Assembly: GCA_028751875.1 (NCBI GenBank)
Contig: CM054162.1
Location: 8,513,730 to 8,577,729, forward strand
DNA length: 64,000 nucleotides
Direction: 5' to 3'
Source of the DNA: Rapana venosa
Taxonomy: Eukaryota > Mollusca > Gastropoda > Neogastropoda > Muricidae
Part shown: one piece after another, positions 21,431 through 32,544 of the stretch
How positions within the stretch are numbered: position 1 is the stretch's first letter
How the letters are laid out: each line of letters opens with the position of its first letter
Position numbers and translations under genes: made by a program
Notes under the pieces: generated by a model
Database searches by the model: none
The model's input: the letters and a program-made list of their open reading frames with translations, nothing else
Told to the model about the DNA's origin: nothing

Positions 21431-23340
21431 TAAATACTTGTCTTTCTCATACTTGTTTTAAAAAACCCGTCATGTGTGTGTGGTTTTGTGTGTGTGTGTG
21501 TGGTGTGGTGTGTGGTGTGTGTCGGTTTGCGCCGTTTTTGGTGTTTGTGTGTATTTTGTTTAATATGTAAGCCTAAAAGGAACCCTGCGTGTGCATTTTT
21601 TTGCATATGCCCGCAGGAAATTTTTCGAATGTTCAATCCGTTTAAGTGGAGATCGGGGGAAGTCTGTCATTGTCACCAGTGCAAAAAACAGCACTCTGAA
21701 TCCGCCTGCTGAGCCCCGGAAAGGGGAAAAAAAAAGAAATACATGAAAAAAAGAAAAAAAAAAGATCAAAACAAAAGAAAAACATAACCCGCCCCTCCCC
21801 CCCCAAAAAATAAAAAATAATAATATATAAATATAATATATATATATTTTAAAAATTTCCTGAGGAAGTTCAATAAAAGCAAAAAATATTGCTATGTGTT
21901 GAATAAAAGAAAATGAAGCTAACACGTTGTGTTTTTATTACCCCTTTTAGTATTTACCCGAAGGTGCTGGGGGGATTTAATGATGAAAATTTTTATTGAG
22001 GGAAAAGTTAAGCACATGGGGGCTTTTTCCCTCCGTTCGTCCCAAAAAGGTAAAGCAAAAACCAACATTCAATTAAACAAACAATAATGAAAAGTCTAAG
22101 AATTAGGGAAAACGTCACCCGGCATAAATAAGGAAAGAGAAGTTTATACACAAGACGAAAAAGAGATAGGGAGGAGGAGGGAGAGAGAGATTGGAGAGTG
22201 GGGTGAAAAGAATGAATGAAAGATCTTTTTTTGAGGAGAAGGGGGGGGTGTGTGCGGTATTTATCATTATTGTTTTTTGTGAGGATAATACAATTTGGGT
22301 TAGAAGAAAAAAACAAAACAGGAAGAAAAAGAGGAGGAAGCGAGAAGAATGAAAAGGTTGAAGGAGGAGGAAAAGGGGAGGAAAACATGGAACAATCGAA
22401 TCAATTTATGCAAGTTACAAACCTATAAAATACATGAAAAAAAACATAACACACAAAATTTTACAAGGTTTCATCCATTTGCAGAGTATAAAACAATGCC
22501 AAACATTTCATGAGAAAAACTTTTCTAACCCCCAACAATAAAAAAAAAAAACAAAATTCCCAAAAGAAATTTGGAAACAACGGAAAAAAAGAGGAAAACT
22601 TTAAAAAAAAAAAAAAAAGAAAGAAAAGAAAAAAGAAAAAGAAAGAAAAAAAAACAATTTAAAAAATCAAATTTTTTTTTTCAATAAAATAAACTTTTTT
22701 TTTAATCCACCCCCCCCCCCAAAAAACTCTAAAAAAAGCCCCAAAAATTTATAAAGCCACAAAAAAAAAAAGGAAAAAAAACAGCTCCCCCCAAAAACCC
22801 CCCCCCCAAAAAAACCAAAAAAAAAAATACCCACCCCAAACAACCCCCCCCAAAAACCCAACCAAAAACGAAAAACAAAAGAAAAGAAAAACCAAACCAA
22901 AAAGGAAGTAAAAGAGAAAAAAAAAAAAAAAAAACAGAACAAAAACAAGCCAAGAAAAAAAAAAAACCAAAACAAAGCAAAAAATAAAATCAAAAATGAA
23001 ATGGGTTATTTTTTACAAAAATTAAGATATTAAAAAGGGACCAAAAAAACAAAAGAAAACCCGTTTCCAAAAATATTGAAAATATAAAAAATAAATTTAA
23101 ACAAAACATTAAACATAAACAGAAAAAAAAAAAGAGAAACAAAGGAGGAGAGAGTGTTTTGGGGTTATTTAGGATTTTTAAAATTTTAAAATTGTTGGCC
23201 CCCCAAAAAATTTTTGTTTGTTTCTTTTTTTTTTGTTGTTTTTTTTTCCCCCAAAAAAAAAACAAGAAACAAAAAAAGAAAAATTCAAAAACCCTTTTTA
23301 ATATTAAAAATTAAGTAGTTATATAGTGATTTTTTATTGT
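21430..23340. other. Low-complexity DNA without a gene
   Basis: A GT run at 21,473-21,525, A-rich DNA at 21,720-21,800 and a GA/GGA block at 22,160-22,400. From 22,440 to 23,330 there is A/C homopolymer-rich sequence that looks base-call limited. ORFs of F/L/G or K/N/P composition are artefacts. Confidence 0.7.
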
Positions 23341-24106
23341 GGGTGGGGGGGTTGTTGGTTTGTTTTTGGGGGGGGGGGGGGGTTTTTTCAGGGGTAATAC
23401 TAAATATGTAATACTCACATTAGCACACGATCAGCACAAACACTTTTTAATTATACTCATACAAATTGAATGTCATGATAATAAAATAAGTGTAATACCC
23501 ATACACTCACATAATAAAGAGGGGGGAAAAGCCAAAAAGTCATAAAAAGAACATCTACACATTGTAAGTAATAGAAACAAATTCTTTTCTTCAGGATAAT
23601 GAATAAGTTTTCATGTGCTTTTTTACATCCAGTCCCCGCCCGTGGGGTCACATTGAAAATGCACTCAGTACTCATATTTTCAAACAGTAGAAGCAAAGGG
23701 AAAAAACTTTTTTTTTTAAGAAAAAGAGAGAAAAAGAAAATACGAACAAACAAACAGACAAACAAACAAACAAACAACCCCGGACGAGCAAACGACAAAA
23801 TAAACCCCAGAAACGCCCCCCCCCCAAAAAAAAAAAAAAAAAAGAAGAAAAAATAAAAAAATAAAAATAAAAACAACAACAACAAAAAAACAGACAAAGC
23901 ACCCTCCCAAACAGACAAACAAAAACAAGAAAAAAACAACAAAGAAACAAATGAGAAGGAAAAGAAATAAGAATAACTTTTTGAAAACCCAACACGTTCC
24001 CCCCTCCACACACACACACATACATACACCAAAACAAAAAAAACAAACAAACAAAAAACTCAAACAAATCAACAACAAAAAACAAAGTAACAACTACAGC
24101 AATAAC

Positions 24107-24110
<4 letters not shown>
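23340..24110 (-). repeat. Rep-1 unit (long form) and A-rich DNA
   Basis: Bases 23,390-23,690 carry a long-form Rep-1: ACTAAATATGTAATACTCAC, ATGTCATGATAATAAAATAA, TAATACCCATACACTCAC, then GAATAAGTTTTCATGTGC and CATCCAGTCCCCGCCCG. The remainder is A-rich with AAAC and CA runs. Confidence 0.75.
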
Positions 24111-24156
<46 letters not shown>

Positions 24157-24167
24157 GAGAGAGAGAG

Positions 24168-24247
<80 letters not shown>

Positions 24248-24560
24248 GGGAAACTTATAGATCATAAAATTGAACACAGGGTTTTGTGTGTGTTTCAAGG
24301 ATAATACTAAATATAGAATTCTCAGGACAGCACAGCACGGGAAAGAGAGAGAAGAGAGAGAGGAGAGAGAGAGAGAGAGAGAGGGGAGAGAGGAAATGGA
24401 CAATGACAAATTTCTTTTATTTCGAGGATAATGAATAACACACATGTGCTTTTTTAACATCCAGTCCCCGCCCGTTAGGGATACATTTTAAATAATAATA
24501 ACCCAATACTTATACAGTCTCACAAAAAACAAGGGAAAAAAACCCTTTTCAAAACAGCTC
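24110..24560 (-). repeat. GA microsatellites and Rep-1 copy
   Basis: GA/GAGG repeats occupy 24,111-24,246 and 24,343-24,392. They are followed by Rep-1 (24,410-24,530) with ACATGTGC, CATCCAGTCCCCGCCCGTTA and CAATACTTATACAG. Confidence 0.8.
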
Positions 24561-25140
24561 CCCCCCAACACCCCCCCCCCCCCCCAAGCAAGCAAATAAA
24601 AGAAACCCTAAAAAAACCCCACCCCAACCCCAACCCCAAACCCTAACCAAAAAAAAACAAACAAGAAACAAAAGAGAAGGAAAAACCAAACAACAAAAGA
24701 TGATAAAAAAGAGAAATACAGACAAACAACAACAACAAGAACAAGAACAACAACAGACCCAAAGAAAAATAACACAACCAAACTTAATAAGTCATAAAGA
24801 TAAACATATACACATTGTCAAATGGTACACATACTTGGTTACACAAATTAAAGATATTGGAATAGGGCACTCATTAAACTTAAGTACAAGGCAAGTCCAA
24901 TAAAGTATTGAAAATATAAAAATATGAATCCTTCATCAGGATATACTATAACTATTAGCAAGACGATAAAAGGTGAGAGACAGAGACAGAGACAGAGAGA
25001 CAGAGAGTGTGTGTGTGTGTACTTCAGAGATAATATCCAATATATAATTCCGAAAACAGTAAGCGATCCCATCAACACTCCTTTTTTATTATACTCGTTT
25101 CAATTTATATGTCATGATAATGAAATAAATGTAATACCCA
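24560..25140. other. Non-coding repeat flank; Rep-1 long form interrupted by LINE-B1
   Basis: A/C-rich DNA, then from 25,020 the long-form Rep-1 flank (CAATATATAATTC, TTATATGTCATGATAATGAA, TGTAATACCCA). The unit is cut at 25,140 by the GAT tail of LINE-B1. Confidence 0.7.
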
Positions 25141-26145
25141 TCATCATCATCATCAGACCCGTGACCTTGGCGGTCGTGGGGGAGACATGAAAGACGATGC
25201 CGTGGTAAACCTTCCCCCATCCATCTCGGTCCTCGGCTCTGCGCAGTAGTGCCGAAACATTCATCCTGGCCATTTCTGATGTTGTCCATCCATGACTTGT
25301 TCTGTCTTCCCCTCCTTCTGCCACCCCTTTGAGTGTTCCCCGCAGTACTGTTTTGGGCAGAGTTTTTTGTGGCGGGTGACGTGGCCGAACCATTTTCAGC
25401 TTTTCTTCTTGACGATGGTGAGAAAGGGGGTTTCCCGTGGGCCTGCCGCCGTGTTATTTGTCTCTTGACAATTGTTGGTCTTTCGTTCTCTCCAGGATAT
25501 GCCCAAGTTTTCTATGGCATTTTGTTTCGAATGACTGGATTCGCTTTGGGTGTTTCAGCAGTCAATGTCCCGGTTTCACTTCCGTACAGCAGGATCGACT
25601 GAATTAGGGCTTTGTAGAGCTTTAGTTTGATTGGGGAAAATGATCTCTTTACTTTTCCATATGGTGGTGAGTTTTGTCATGGAAGATGTTTGCCATGGCT
25701 ATTCTGACTTTGATTCTGTTTGTCGATCGCCCGTCCTTTGTGAGTGTAGGCCGAGGTATTTAAAAGCGTCACTCCTCCAGTTGTTGGCCGTTCATGTAAA
25801 TTTTAGCGGTGGCATTGCTCGTTTCTGTTCACAAGTACTTTACTTTTCTCCGAGCTCACCTCCATCCCATATGCTCCAGCTCTGTTCTCAAGTCTGGTCG
25901 TAAGATCTTGCAGCTCTGTGTTACTTCCGCCCATGAGGTCAATGTCATCGGCAAACCGTAAGTTGTTGAGGGGTCTGCCGCCAATGGAGATGGTAGGGTG
26001 GGAGTCATGGAGGGTCTCTCTCATGATGTTTTCCAAGAACAGATTGAACAGGACTGGAGATAACAGGCATCCTTGTCGGACCCCAACTGTGGTTTTGAAG
26101 TAGTCTCCGACCTGATTGTTCAGAAGGACTGCACTGCTTGCCCAT
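25140..26145 (-). mobile_element. LINE-B1 3' half with ATGATG tail
   Basis: On the minus strand the element begins 5'-truncated inside the RT (ASSAVLLNNQVGDYFKTT at 26,139) and carries VGVRQGCLLSPVLF and an intact FADDIDLMGG, with the FADD codons at 25,955-25,944. It continues through EVSSEKSKVLVNR, LYKALIQSILL, a WFGHVTRH-type block, GWTTSEMARMNV and a C-terminus running into an ATG tail (25,153-25,140). A few frameshifts break the frame after 25,803. RTE-type elements characteristically have a short 3' UTR with a simple repeat tail, as here. It interrupts a Rep-1 unit at TACCCA. The same junction recurs at 63,825. Confidence 0.9.
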
Positions 26146-26555
26146 ACATCCACACAATAAAAACAAGAAACAAAACAAGAAGAAATCTAAACCTATACAG
26201 TCATTGAGGGAGAGAATATGGGTGAGTAAGTGAGTGAGTGTGTGTGTGTATGTGTGTGTGTGTGTGTGTGAGTGTGTTTTGGGGTGGGGGGTGGGGGTGG
26301 GTGGGTTGTGGTGTTTTCAGGGGGGGGGTAATTAAATAGGGGGATTCAGGGAAAATTACAAAATTATTTAGACAATTTCACGCAAAAATTCATCTAATTG
26401 ATTAAAAAAAATAGGTGCAATACCCATACACTCACATAATAAAGAGGGGAAAAAGCCAATATGTCATAAAAAGAACATCTACACATTGTAAGTAATAGAA
26501 ACAAATTCTTTTTTTTCCCGGATAATGATAAGTATTCATGTGCTTTTTTACCCCT
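26145..26555 (-). repeat. Rep-1 long form with GT/G-rich block, ending at gap
   Basis: Continuation of the interrupted unit: CATACATCCACACAATAAAA, a GT/TGAG run (26,222-26,280), a G-rich block, then GCAATACCCATACACTCAC and GTATTCATGTGC. It matches 63,335-63,820 in reverse complement. Confidence 0.85.
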
Positions 26556-27055
26556 NNNNNNNNNNNNNNNNNNNNNNNNNNNNNNNNNNNNNNNNNNNNN
26601 NNNNNNNNNNNNNNNNNNNNNNNNNNNNNNNNNNNNNNNNNNNNNNNNNNNNNNNNNNNNNNNNNNNNNNNNNNNNNNNNNNNNNNNNNNNNNNNNNNNN
26701 NNNNNNNNNNNNNNNNNNNNNNNNNNNNNNNNNNNNNNNNNNNNNNNNNNNNNNNNNNNNNNNNNNNNNNNNNNNNNNNNNNNNNNNNNNNNNNNNNNNN
26801 NNNNNNNNNNNNNNNNNNNNNNNNNNNNNNNNNNNNNNNNNNNNNNNNNNNNNNNNNNNNNNNNNNNNNNNNNNNNNNNNNNNNNNNNNNNNNNNNNNNN
26901 NNNNNNNNNNNNNNNNNNNNNNNNNNNNNNNNNNNNNNNNNNNNNNNNNNNNNNNNNNNNNNNNNNNNNNNNNNNNNNNNNNNNNNNNNNNNNNNNNNNN
27001 NNNNNNNNNNNNNNNNNNNNNNNNNNNNNNNNNNNNNNNNNNNNNNNNNNNNNNN
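26556..27055. other. Assembly gap of 500 N
   Basis: Exactly 500 N, a fixed-size scaffold placeholder. It separates contigs A and B. Confidence 0.99.
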
Positions 27056-27470
27056 GTTAAAAAGTTAAAATTTTTTATAAATCCAACGATTTTAAGTAAA
27101 CCAAAAAGAGAATGTATAGAGGACTCTGTTTATGGAGTCCCCTCTCACGTCCTTTTTTGGGTTGCCCTGCCGTCAGTCACAAAAGACGTGTTGTTTTTCC
27201 TTGGGCTGGGATCTGCTGCCTGGTGTGTGGGTGTACTTTTCCTTAGTCTTTGTCTGCTTCAGTTTCCTATGCTGTGTGTTTTCTTCTTTGTTGTGGGAGC
27301 CGTATGTTGAAAACGTGATTTGATGTCTCTGAACATGAAAAAAGTCCCCTTTGTCTGATAACTCCCCCAACAATGTCCCAAATTTTTCATGGGTTGTGGG
27401 AGCTTCGAAATAAGCTGTAACTTGATGATACTTTTCCCCTGCTGTCTTGTTGTCTGCTTCCGATGTCTAC
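27056..27470. other. Non-coding, matched to left arm
   Basis: No coding motif. It matches 17,075-16,690 in reverse (shared CACCCACACACCAGGCAGCA and GACAACAAGACAGCAGGGG read on the opposite strand). Confidence 0.7.
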
Positions 27471-27685
27471 AGGTAAAGGTAAAGGTGCCCCATATCTTAC
27501 GTGGTCGTAGGGGAGTGAGGCATCAATGACCTCAGCTTCTCAAAGGGCCATATATTGAACAGCGGGGCCCATCTCCTCTCCCTTGCTGCTTTAAACCTTC
27601 CCTGACCCTAAAGAGGGCAGGTACCCATTTACAGCTGGGGAAACTTGGGGATTGGGACTGAAGCCAAGGGCGCAAAAAGCTCCAC
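27470..27685 (+). repeat. AGGTAAAGGT dispersed repeat (copy 3)
   Basis: Starts AGGTAAAGGTAAAGGTGCCC. Contains GGAGTGAGGCATCAATGACC, CCTGACCCTAAAGAGGGCAG and CATTTACAGCTGGGGAAAC, and ends at GGGACTGAAGCCAAGG. An AT dinucleotide tract (27,695-27,800) follows. Confidence 0.85.
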
Positions 27686-27727
27686 CATCCAATAAATATA
27701 TATAAAATATAATAAATATATATATAT

Positions 27728-27765
<38 letters not shown>

Positions 27766-28175
27766 TATATATATAAATATAAATATAAATATAAATAAAC
27801 AATGTTTAAAACAATGGTGAGACATCTGATAATTTACACCTATTAATATTCATTTCATTTTATTATCTCAGATGGTCAGCATTGTTAAGGTTTGCGTAAT
27901 TCAGCCATAACTGCTCTTATGTTCCTGCATTAATCTGAAAATTATTACAGAGCTTTCAGATTTTATTTAAAAAAAAGAAAAAAATACAGTTTAAGAAGGT
28001 TCTCTGATATCATAGTTTCCCAATTTTCTGAAACATAGTCACACACTTTAAGAAGACTTGTGTCTTTAAAAGAAGAACACGCTCGAGCTGAAGCTTGTAC
28101 TCAAGCACAGACATACCCCCCCCCCCCTTCTCTCTCTCTCTCTCTTGGTTTTTTTTTTTTTTAAAGTGTTTTCCT
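27685..28175. other. AT tract and non-coding right-arm DNA
   Basis: TATA repeats at 27,700-27,795, then non-coding sequence matched to 16,440-16,090 in reverse, and a TC run at 28,128-28,145. No gene. Confidence 0.75.
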
Positions 28176-28303
28176 TCATATTTACTGTGTAAGTGTAAGA
28201 GAGTATTGGACTTATTATTAAGATGTATCCCTACGGGCGGGTACTGGATGTACAAAAGCACATGAGTGCTTATTCATTTTCGAAATAAAAGAATTTGTCA
28301 TTC

Positions 28304-28341
<38 letters not shown>

Positions 28342-28360
28342 CTCATCTCTCTCTCTCTCT

Positions 28361-28392
<32 letters not shown>

Positions 28393-28435
28393 CACCCCCC
28401 CCCCCCCACACACACCCAACCACACACACACACAT
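28175..28435 (+). repeat. Rep-1 copy with TC and CA tracts
   Basis: Plus-strand Rep-1: GTGTAAGAGAGTATTGG, CCTACGGGCGGGTACTGGAT, GCACATGAGTGCTTATTC and AATAAAAGAATTTGTCATTC, followed by a TCTG/TC tract (28,301-28,391) and C and CA runs. This is the clearest orientation of the family, with a microsatellite at its 3' side. Confidence 0.85.
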
Positions 28436-28436
28436 A

Positions 28437-29066
28437 GTTCTTATGGCTCTTAACTATATTCTGAATTTTCCATATTCCTTCTTTCATATCTTGCTTTGTG
28501 TTGACTCCAAGTCAGTATAGTATGCTATAAAGTCCCCAAACTTCAAGGTCTCTGGAATTATTTTTGAAATTAAATATGTCATACATCTCCTAAGTTTAAG
28601 AGGTTATCCTGTTTCTTTTTGTTGGGCGCCTTCTCACGTTGGAAGATTTTCAAATGAGTGGGCTGACAGAGCTGCAAAAAAGGGGGCAAGACATGATATG
28701 GAATCGATAGAACTGGATGTTCCCTTATCTCTACAGGAGGGATACTGTATATTAGAACAAACTTCATGGGGTAGGTTTAAAGAATCTGATCAATTCAATG
28801 AACAATATTTTAAAAGTTGTCTGACCACTGCCCATATTTCTTGTTATATGGCTCCTTCTCAAACAGACTCGTATTTTATATCCGTGAGAAGGGTTAGTTC
28901 ACTATATTTTAGAATGAAGTTAAATGCATTCCTTACAAAATTTTGTAAACATGTCAAATGTCTATGTGGGGATCATATTTCCAATACTCATATCATATTT
29001 GAATGCCCTATTGTAAAACATTTTTTACCTACATTTCTGAACATCTCTGGAAAATGTATTTGAAAA
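28437..29066 (+). pseudogene. Ribonuclease H domain of a Jockey/I-group LINE
   Basis: The plus frame encodes LMALNYILNFPYSFF and VDSKSV, an in-frame TAG at 28,518, YAIKSPNFKVSG, then WAPSHVG and NEWADRAAK (28,623-28,680). These are hallmark RNase H motifs of retrotransposons. A C-terminal CLCG-x5-HIIFEC zinc-knuckle-like segment follows before the stop at 29,064. RNase H is found in I, Jockey-related and some other LINE groups and degrades the RNA of the cDNA hybrid. The element is 5'-truncated at the start of this domain and carries one internal stop. A 3' UTR runs to about 29,400. It lies in a CA tract and is absent from the left arm. Confidence 0.85.
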
Positions 29067-29577
29067 TCCAAAGCTAGCCTTTGCATTGCCAGATGTTTAT
29101 ATGCATAGTCCACTTGAATATTTATTGTAGTTACATTATTGTTATTTCATGTTTCCACATTGTTGAGTTTATATTTTGCTCCTGTCTAAAAGTATTATCC
29201 TTACTTTTCTCAGTTTTTGTGTGTGTGTGTATGTTTTTTTGGGGGTGGTGGTTTTTGTTGTTGTTTTATTTGTTTTGTTTTTTGTTTTAAAAAATACCAG
29301 CACTGATGCTATTTCTTTGCCCTTTTCTCCTTCCACTCTTTCCTCTCCCTTCTTTAACTTCAATTACACTTTCTATTTCCCTCGTCTAATATCACTTAGA
29401 GTGAACAGACGTTAAATTGAAGACAACACACACACACACACTCCCCCACCCCCTCTCTCCCTCCCTCTCTCTCTCTCTCCACAACCACCCATCCCACCCC
29501 CATGACAACACAAACACAGAAATAAACATGTCCCTCCCCCCTCCCCCTTTCTCTCTCTCCACCTAACCCCCCCCCCC

Positions 29578-29614
<37 letters not shown>

Positions 29615-29615
29615 T
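29066..29615. other. LINE 3' UTR then CA/TC/C microsatellites
   Basis: 29,066-29,400 is non-coding and probably the 3' UTR of the RNase H LINE. 29,425-29,610 holds CA, TC and C runs matched to 15,480-15,730 in reverse. Confidence 0.65.
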
Positions 29616-30060
29616 ACTATCTGGAAATAGAAGTTTGACTTGGACCGTGACACTTACTACGGTTGCGTTGCCCATGGCCCTTCAACAGGTTAGCCGACAG
29701 TCTCCTCTCCAGCGGTGATCCCGCCTCTGCTGCCTGAAATAGAGCAAGCTTCTTCTTCTTCTTCTTGGTCCAACGCTCAGACAGCAACTATTGCTGTCAT
29801 ATGAGTGAAAAATGCGTTGCGCTGCCGTTACCCGCCTGACAAGTCAAGCCTAGCGCATCTGACTTCGCATGGGAGAGAGAATTGTTATCTTTGAAGTCTT
29901 TGTGGGAAAAGGCAGGAGAATGGACCAAGAAGGCAGAAAACAGACAAGAAGGAGGTGACAGGAAGAAAAGGAACAAGGCAGAAACAAAAGTTAGGGTAGA
30001 AAAGAGAATTCCTGACACACCATTTCCAGAAGGTGGGGATGCCATTTATACAGGCAACAG
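29615..30060 (+). repeat. Rep-2 dispersed repeat (right-arm copy)
   Basis: Begins CTGGAAATAGAAGTTTGACT, with a TTCTTC run at 29,750-29,765. It contains an ORF (29,882 onward) whose first part, WEKAGEWTKKAENRQEG to PFPEGGDAIYTG, is nearly identical to the left-arm copy. A related but diverged copy is at 43,345-43,660. No domain is recognised; it could be non-coding retroposon DNA. Confidence 0.75.
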
Positions 30061-30065
30061 GCTGA

Positions 30066-30480
30066 CTATTGGCCTAGAGGTAACGCGCCTGCCTAGAAAG
30101 CAAAAAGTCCGGGTCGGAAGTGTGCCGTGGTTTGAATCCCATTTGGACTCGAAACTTTCCCCCATCTTTTACACCATGAGTGGTGATCTGGGTGCTAGTC
30201 TTTCGAATGAGACGATAAACCCGAGGTCCCGTGTGATACACACAATTATTTAGCGCACGTAAAAGAACCCACGGCAAGACGGCAACAAGAGAGTTGCCCC
30301 TGGCAAAATTCTGTAGAAAAAGCCACTCTGATAGGAAAGCAAATACAGTTGCAGACAAAAGAAAAGAAAAAAAGGTGGCGCTGCTCTTGTGGTGACGCGC
30401 TCTCCCTGGGGAGAGCAGCCCGAATTTCACGCAGAAGCAGCTTCGACTTTAAGCGGTATAAACAGATAACAACAATATTG
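30066..30480 (+). mobile_element. SINE-3, tRNA-derived SINE (intact right-arm copy)
   Basis: A tRNA-like head with A-box-like TGGCCTAGAGGTAACGCG (30,070-30,087) and B-box-like GGTTTGAATCCCA (30,129-30,141), about 42 bp apart as in pol III internal promoters. The body contains GAGACGATAAACCCGAGG, GCGCACGTAAAAGAACCCAC, TTGCCCCTGGCAAAATTCTG, GCGCTCTCCCTGGGGAGAGC and CCCGAATTTCACGC. I recognise this body as a layout common in gastropod genomes, from memory. Transcription would be by RNA polymerase III, with mobility depending on a LINE RT in trans. Confidence 0.85.
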
Positions 30481-30965
30481 TTAATGACTTTTATGGCTAA
30501 CTCAATAATAACAACAGAAAACAACAAAGGGCAACATACATATGAGAGAGAGAGGGGGGGGAGAGACAGAGATAGACAAAGACAGAGACAGACAGATAGA
30601 CAGAGATAGACAGAGAAGAGAAACAAAGCAAAAGAGATAGACAAGACAGACAAGGGAGATAGACAGAGAAAGCAGAAACAAAGCAAAAGAGATAGACAGA
30701 GACAGACAGACGGAGATAGACAGAGACGGGGAAACAAAGAGATAATTGAAAGAAAATATTAAAGCTCCGGCGCACAGCGATTTCACGCCAAATCAAATCA
30801 ATCCACAGCAACAACAACAAACCAGTTGCAATAGTAGGCCTACTGCATTACAGTGACAACAGACCACAATAAAATGTGGGAAATACATACATCATTAAAA
30901 CCACACTAGAGAATTACCACCACCACCCCCAAAAAAAATTGCTAATTCGTTACATAAAAAGGTAA
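30480..30965. repeat. GACAGA/TAGACAGAGA repeats and A-rich flank
   Basis: Bases 30,540-30,730 are purine-rich GATAGACAGAGACAGA units with AAACAAAGCAAAAGAGATA spacers, the mirror of 14,020-14,240. The remainder is non-coding. Confidence 0.75.
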
Positions 30966-31162
30966 AATTAAAGGTAAAGGTGTTCCCATAACCTATGTGG
31001 TCGTTAGGGAGTGAGGTGTCAGGTACCTCAGCTTCTCCAGGGGCCAGGGTTTTGAGAGTGGCGCCTATCACCCTCTCCCTCGCCTCTTCACATTCCCTGA
31101 CCCTAAGAGGGCAGGTAACTATTTACAGCTGGGTGAATTGGGGGACTGTACTGAAGCCAAGA
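30965..31162 (+). repeat. AGGTAAAGGT dispersed repeat (copy 4)
   Basis: TTAAAGGTAAAGGTGTTCCC, then GTTAGGGAGTGAGGTGTCAG, CCCTGACCCTAAGAGGGCAG and TTTACAGCTGGGTGAATTGG. It ends at ACTGAAGCCAAG, immediately before a LINE 3' end. Confidence 0.85.
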
Positions 31163-31164
31163 TG

Positions 31165-31485
31165 TGCATACTACTACGGAGATGCAGGCAGGAAGACATG
31201 GGAACCATCATCACCAGACGACAGTGGAAGTGGATTGGGCACATCCTCCGAAGAGAACCACAGTCAATCACAAGAACAGCATTGCACTGGACCCCAGAAG
31301 GAAGGAGAAAGAAAGTAAGACCAAAAGCAACGTGGAGGGGGACTGTAGAAAGTGAGATGAAGGCCATGCAGCACTCTTGGGGATCAGTGACTAGGTTGGC
31401 CCAGGATAGGCAGGAGTGGAAGAGCTTTGTCGCTGCCCTACACACCACTGGGTGTAATGGTTAATGATGATGATGAGATGGCTTT
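31165..31485 (+). pseudogene. LINE-B-like ORF2 C-terminus with GAT tail
   Basis: A continuous plus frame encodes GTIITRRQWKWIGHILRR, WTPEGRRKKVRPKATW, VESEMKAMQHSWGSVTRLAQ and DRQEWKSFVAAL, ending at TAA 31,462, then AATGGTTAATGATGATGATG. This is the conserved tail of RTE/CR1-group ORF2 proteins, with a short 3' UTR and GAT-type repeats. The element is severely 5'-truncated (about 0.3 kb). The frame is intact, suggesting a fairly recent insertion. The left-arm copy at 13,320-13,605 is frameshifted. Confidence 0.85.
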
Positions 31486-31534
31486 GTAAAAACGCTCAAT
31501 GCTGCTAACCTAGCTTGGGTAAGCAAGTGCTCTG

Positions 31535-31975
31535 ACCATAGGTTATCTCGTTCAGAATCTTATTAATACAGACTAGAAAAACAACAGCCCAAAGGGACAG
31601 ACCCTTGTGGTACACCTAGAAAACTATTTGTTTTAGCAGATTTGTTTCCCCTTTAATTACAACTGACTTATATCGATGGTAACATGATTTGAATTTAATA
31701 GTTGGGGTTTTTCGTGATAATCAAATTATGCTATTTAAAATTTGGGAACATCTGTACCATAACCTGCATTGTCAAAAGCTTTCGAAATGTCCACGAACAG
31801 AAACCTGAGCAGGGTACCTTTCTAATTTTCTTTGGTGGTAAATACCTACTAAGACACCACTGTGTTGCAAAGAAAGAAATTTGTTCCACAGAAATGAGCT
31901 TATCCATTGTGGTCTAATCTAAAACAATTCATAATTTGCCAGTCAAGACAATGTCATCAGTCTTCAAGGCGAATT
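31535..31975 (-). pseudogene. CR1/Jockey-like RT fragment (right-arm copy)
   Basis: The minus strand carries QWISSFLWNKFLSLQHSG, a decayed palm motif A (VDISKAFDNAG, about 31,792-31,760), and motif B GVPQGS (about 31,613-31,596) followed by a L-G-x-x-F-x-x-L-Y type block and ILNEITYGQSTCLPK. Motif spacing is right for an RT, but frameshifts separate the motifs and there is no FADD. An N-terminal part and endonuclease are not visible. Confidence 0.75.
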
Positions 31976-32500
31976 GCTCTTTAATCCTCCCAAGAGAAAT
32001 ATCTCACACACACACCACACACAAAACACACACACACACACACAAACCACACACACACACCCCACAACAAAAACACACACACACACCCCACACACACACA
32101 CACTTTGTCTCTCTCCCCTCTCTCTCTCCTCTCTCTCTCTCTCGCTCTCCCCAGACTGATAAAACTGACAACAACTTACAACAGAGGAAACAATGGACCC
32201 CAAAAATAGGCAGACCACCAGGAATGGAAAACTGCTGGCCATCATCTTGAGCAGAGGACTTTGCAGTTGCTGTTAGGATTTCAACGTGACCCGTCAGAAT
32301 GTGCTGGACAATAATACATCTAGTAAAGCTACCAACATTTTATAGAAAGTGTGGAAGTTATGGCAGCTGTGACGCCATGCTTTAATAAACATTTTGCAAG
32401 CAGCTTGCAGATTTGTCTCCTGCTTGTTTCTAATGTAGTAGGGCTTGGAGGGGAGGGTGAAAGCGGAGTCAAAGAAACAAACAAGATCAAGAATGAGAGT

Positions 32501-32544
<44 letters not shown>

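Noticed and set aside
24600..24660. Telomere-like repeats (CCCCAACCCCAAACCCTAACC)
   Set aside because: Only a few irregular units occur inside an A/C-rich stretch, with no TTAGGG-type array.
26525..27310. 261-codon ORF across the N gap
   Set aside because: It is open only because N codons are not read as stops. The same applies to ORFs at 55,155-55,844.
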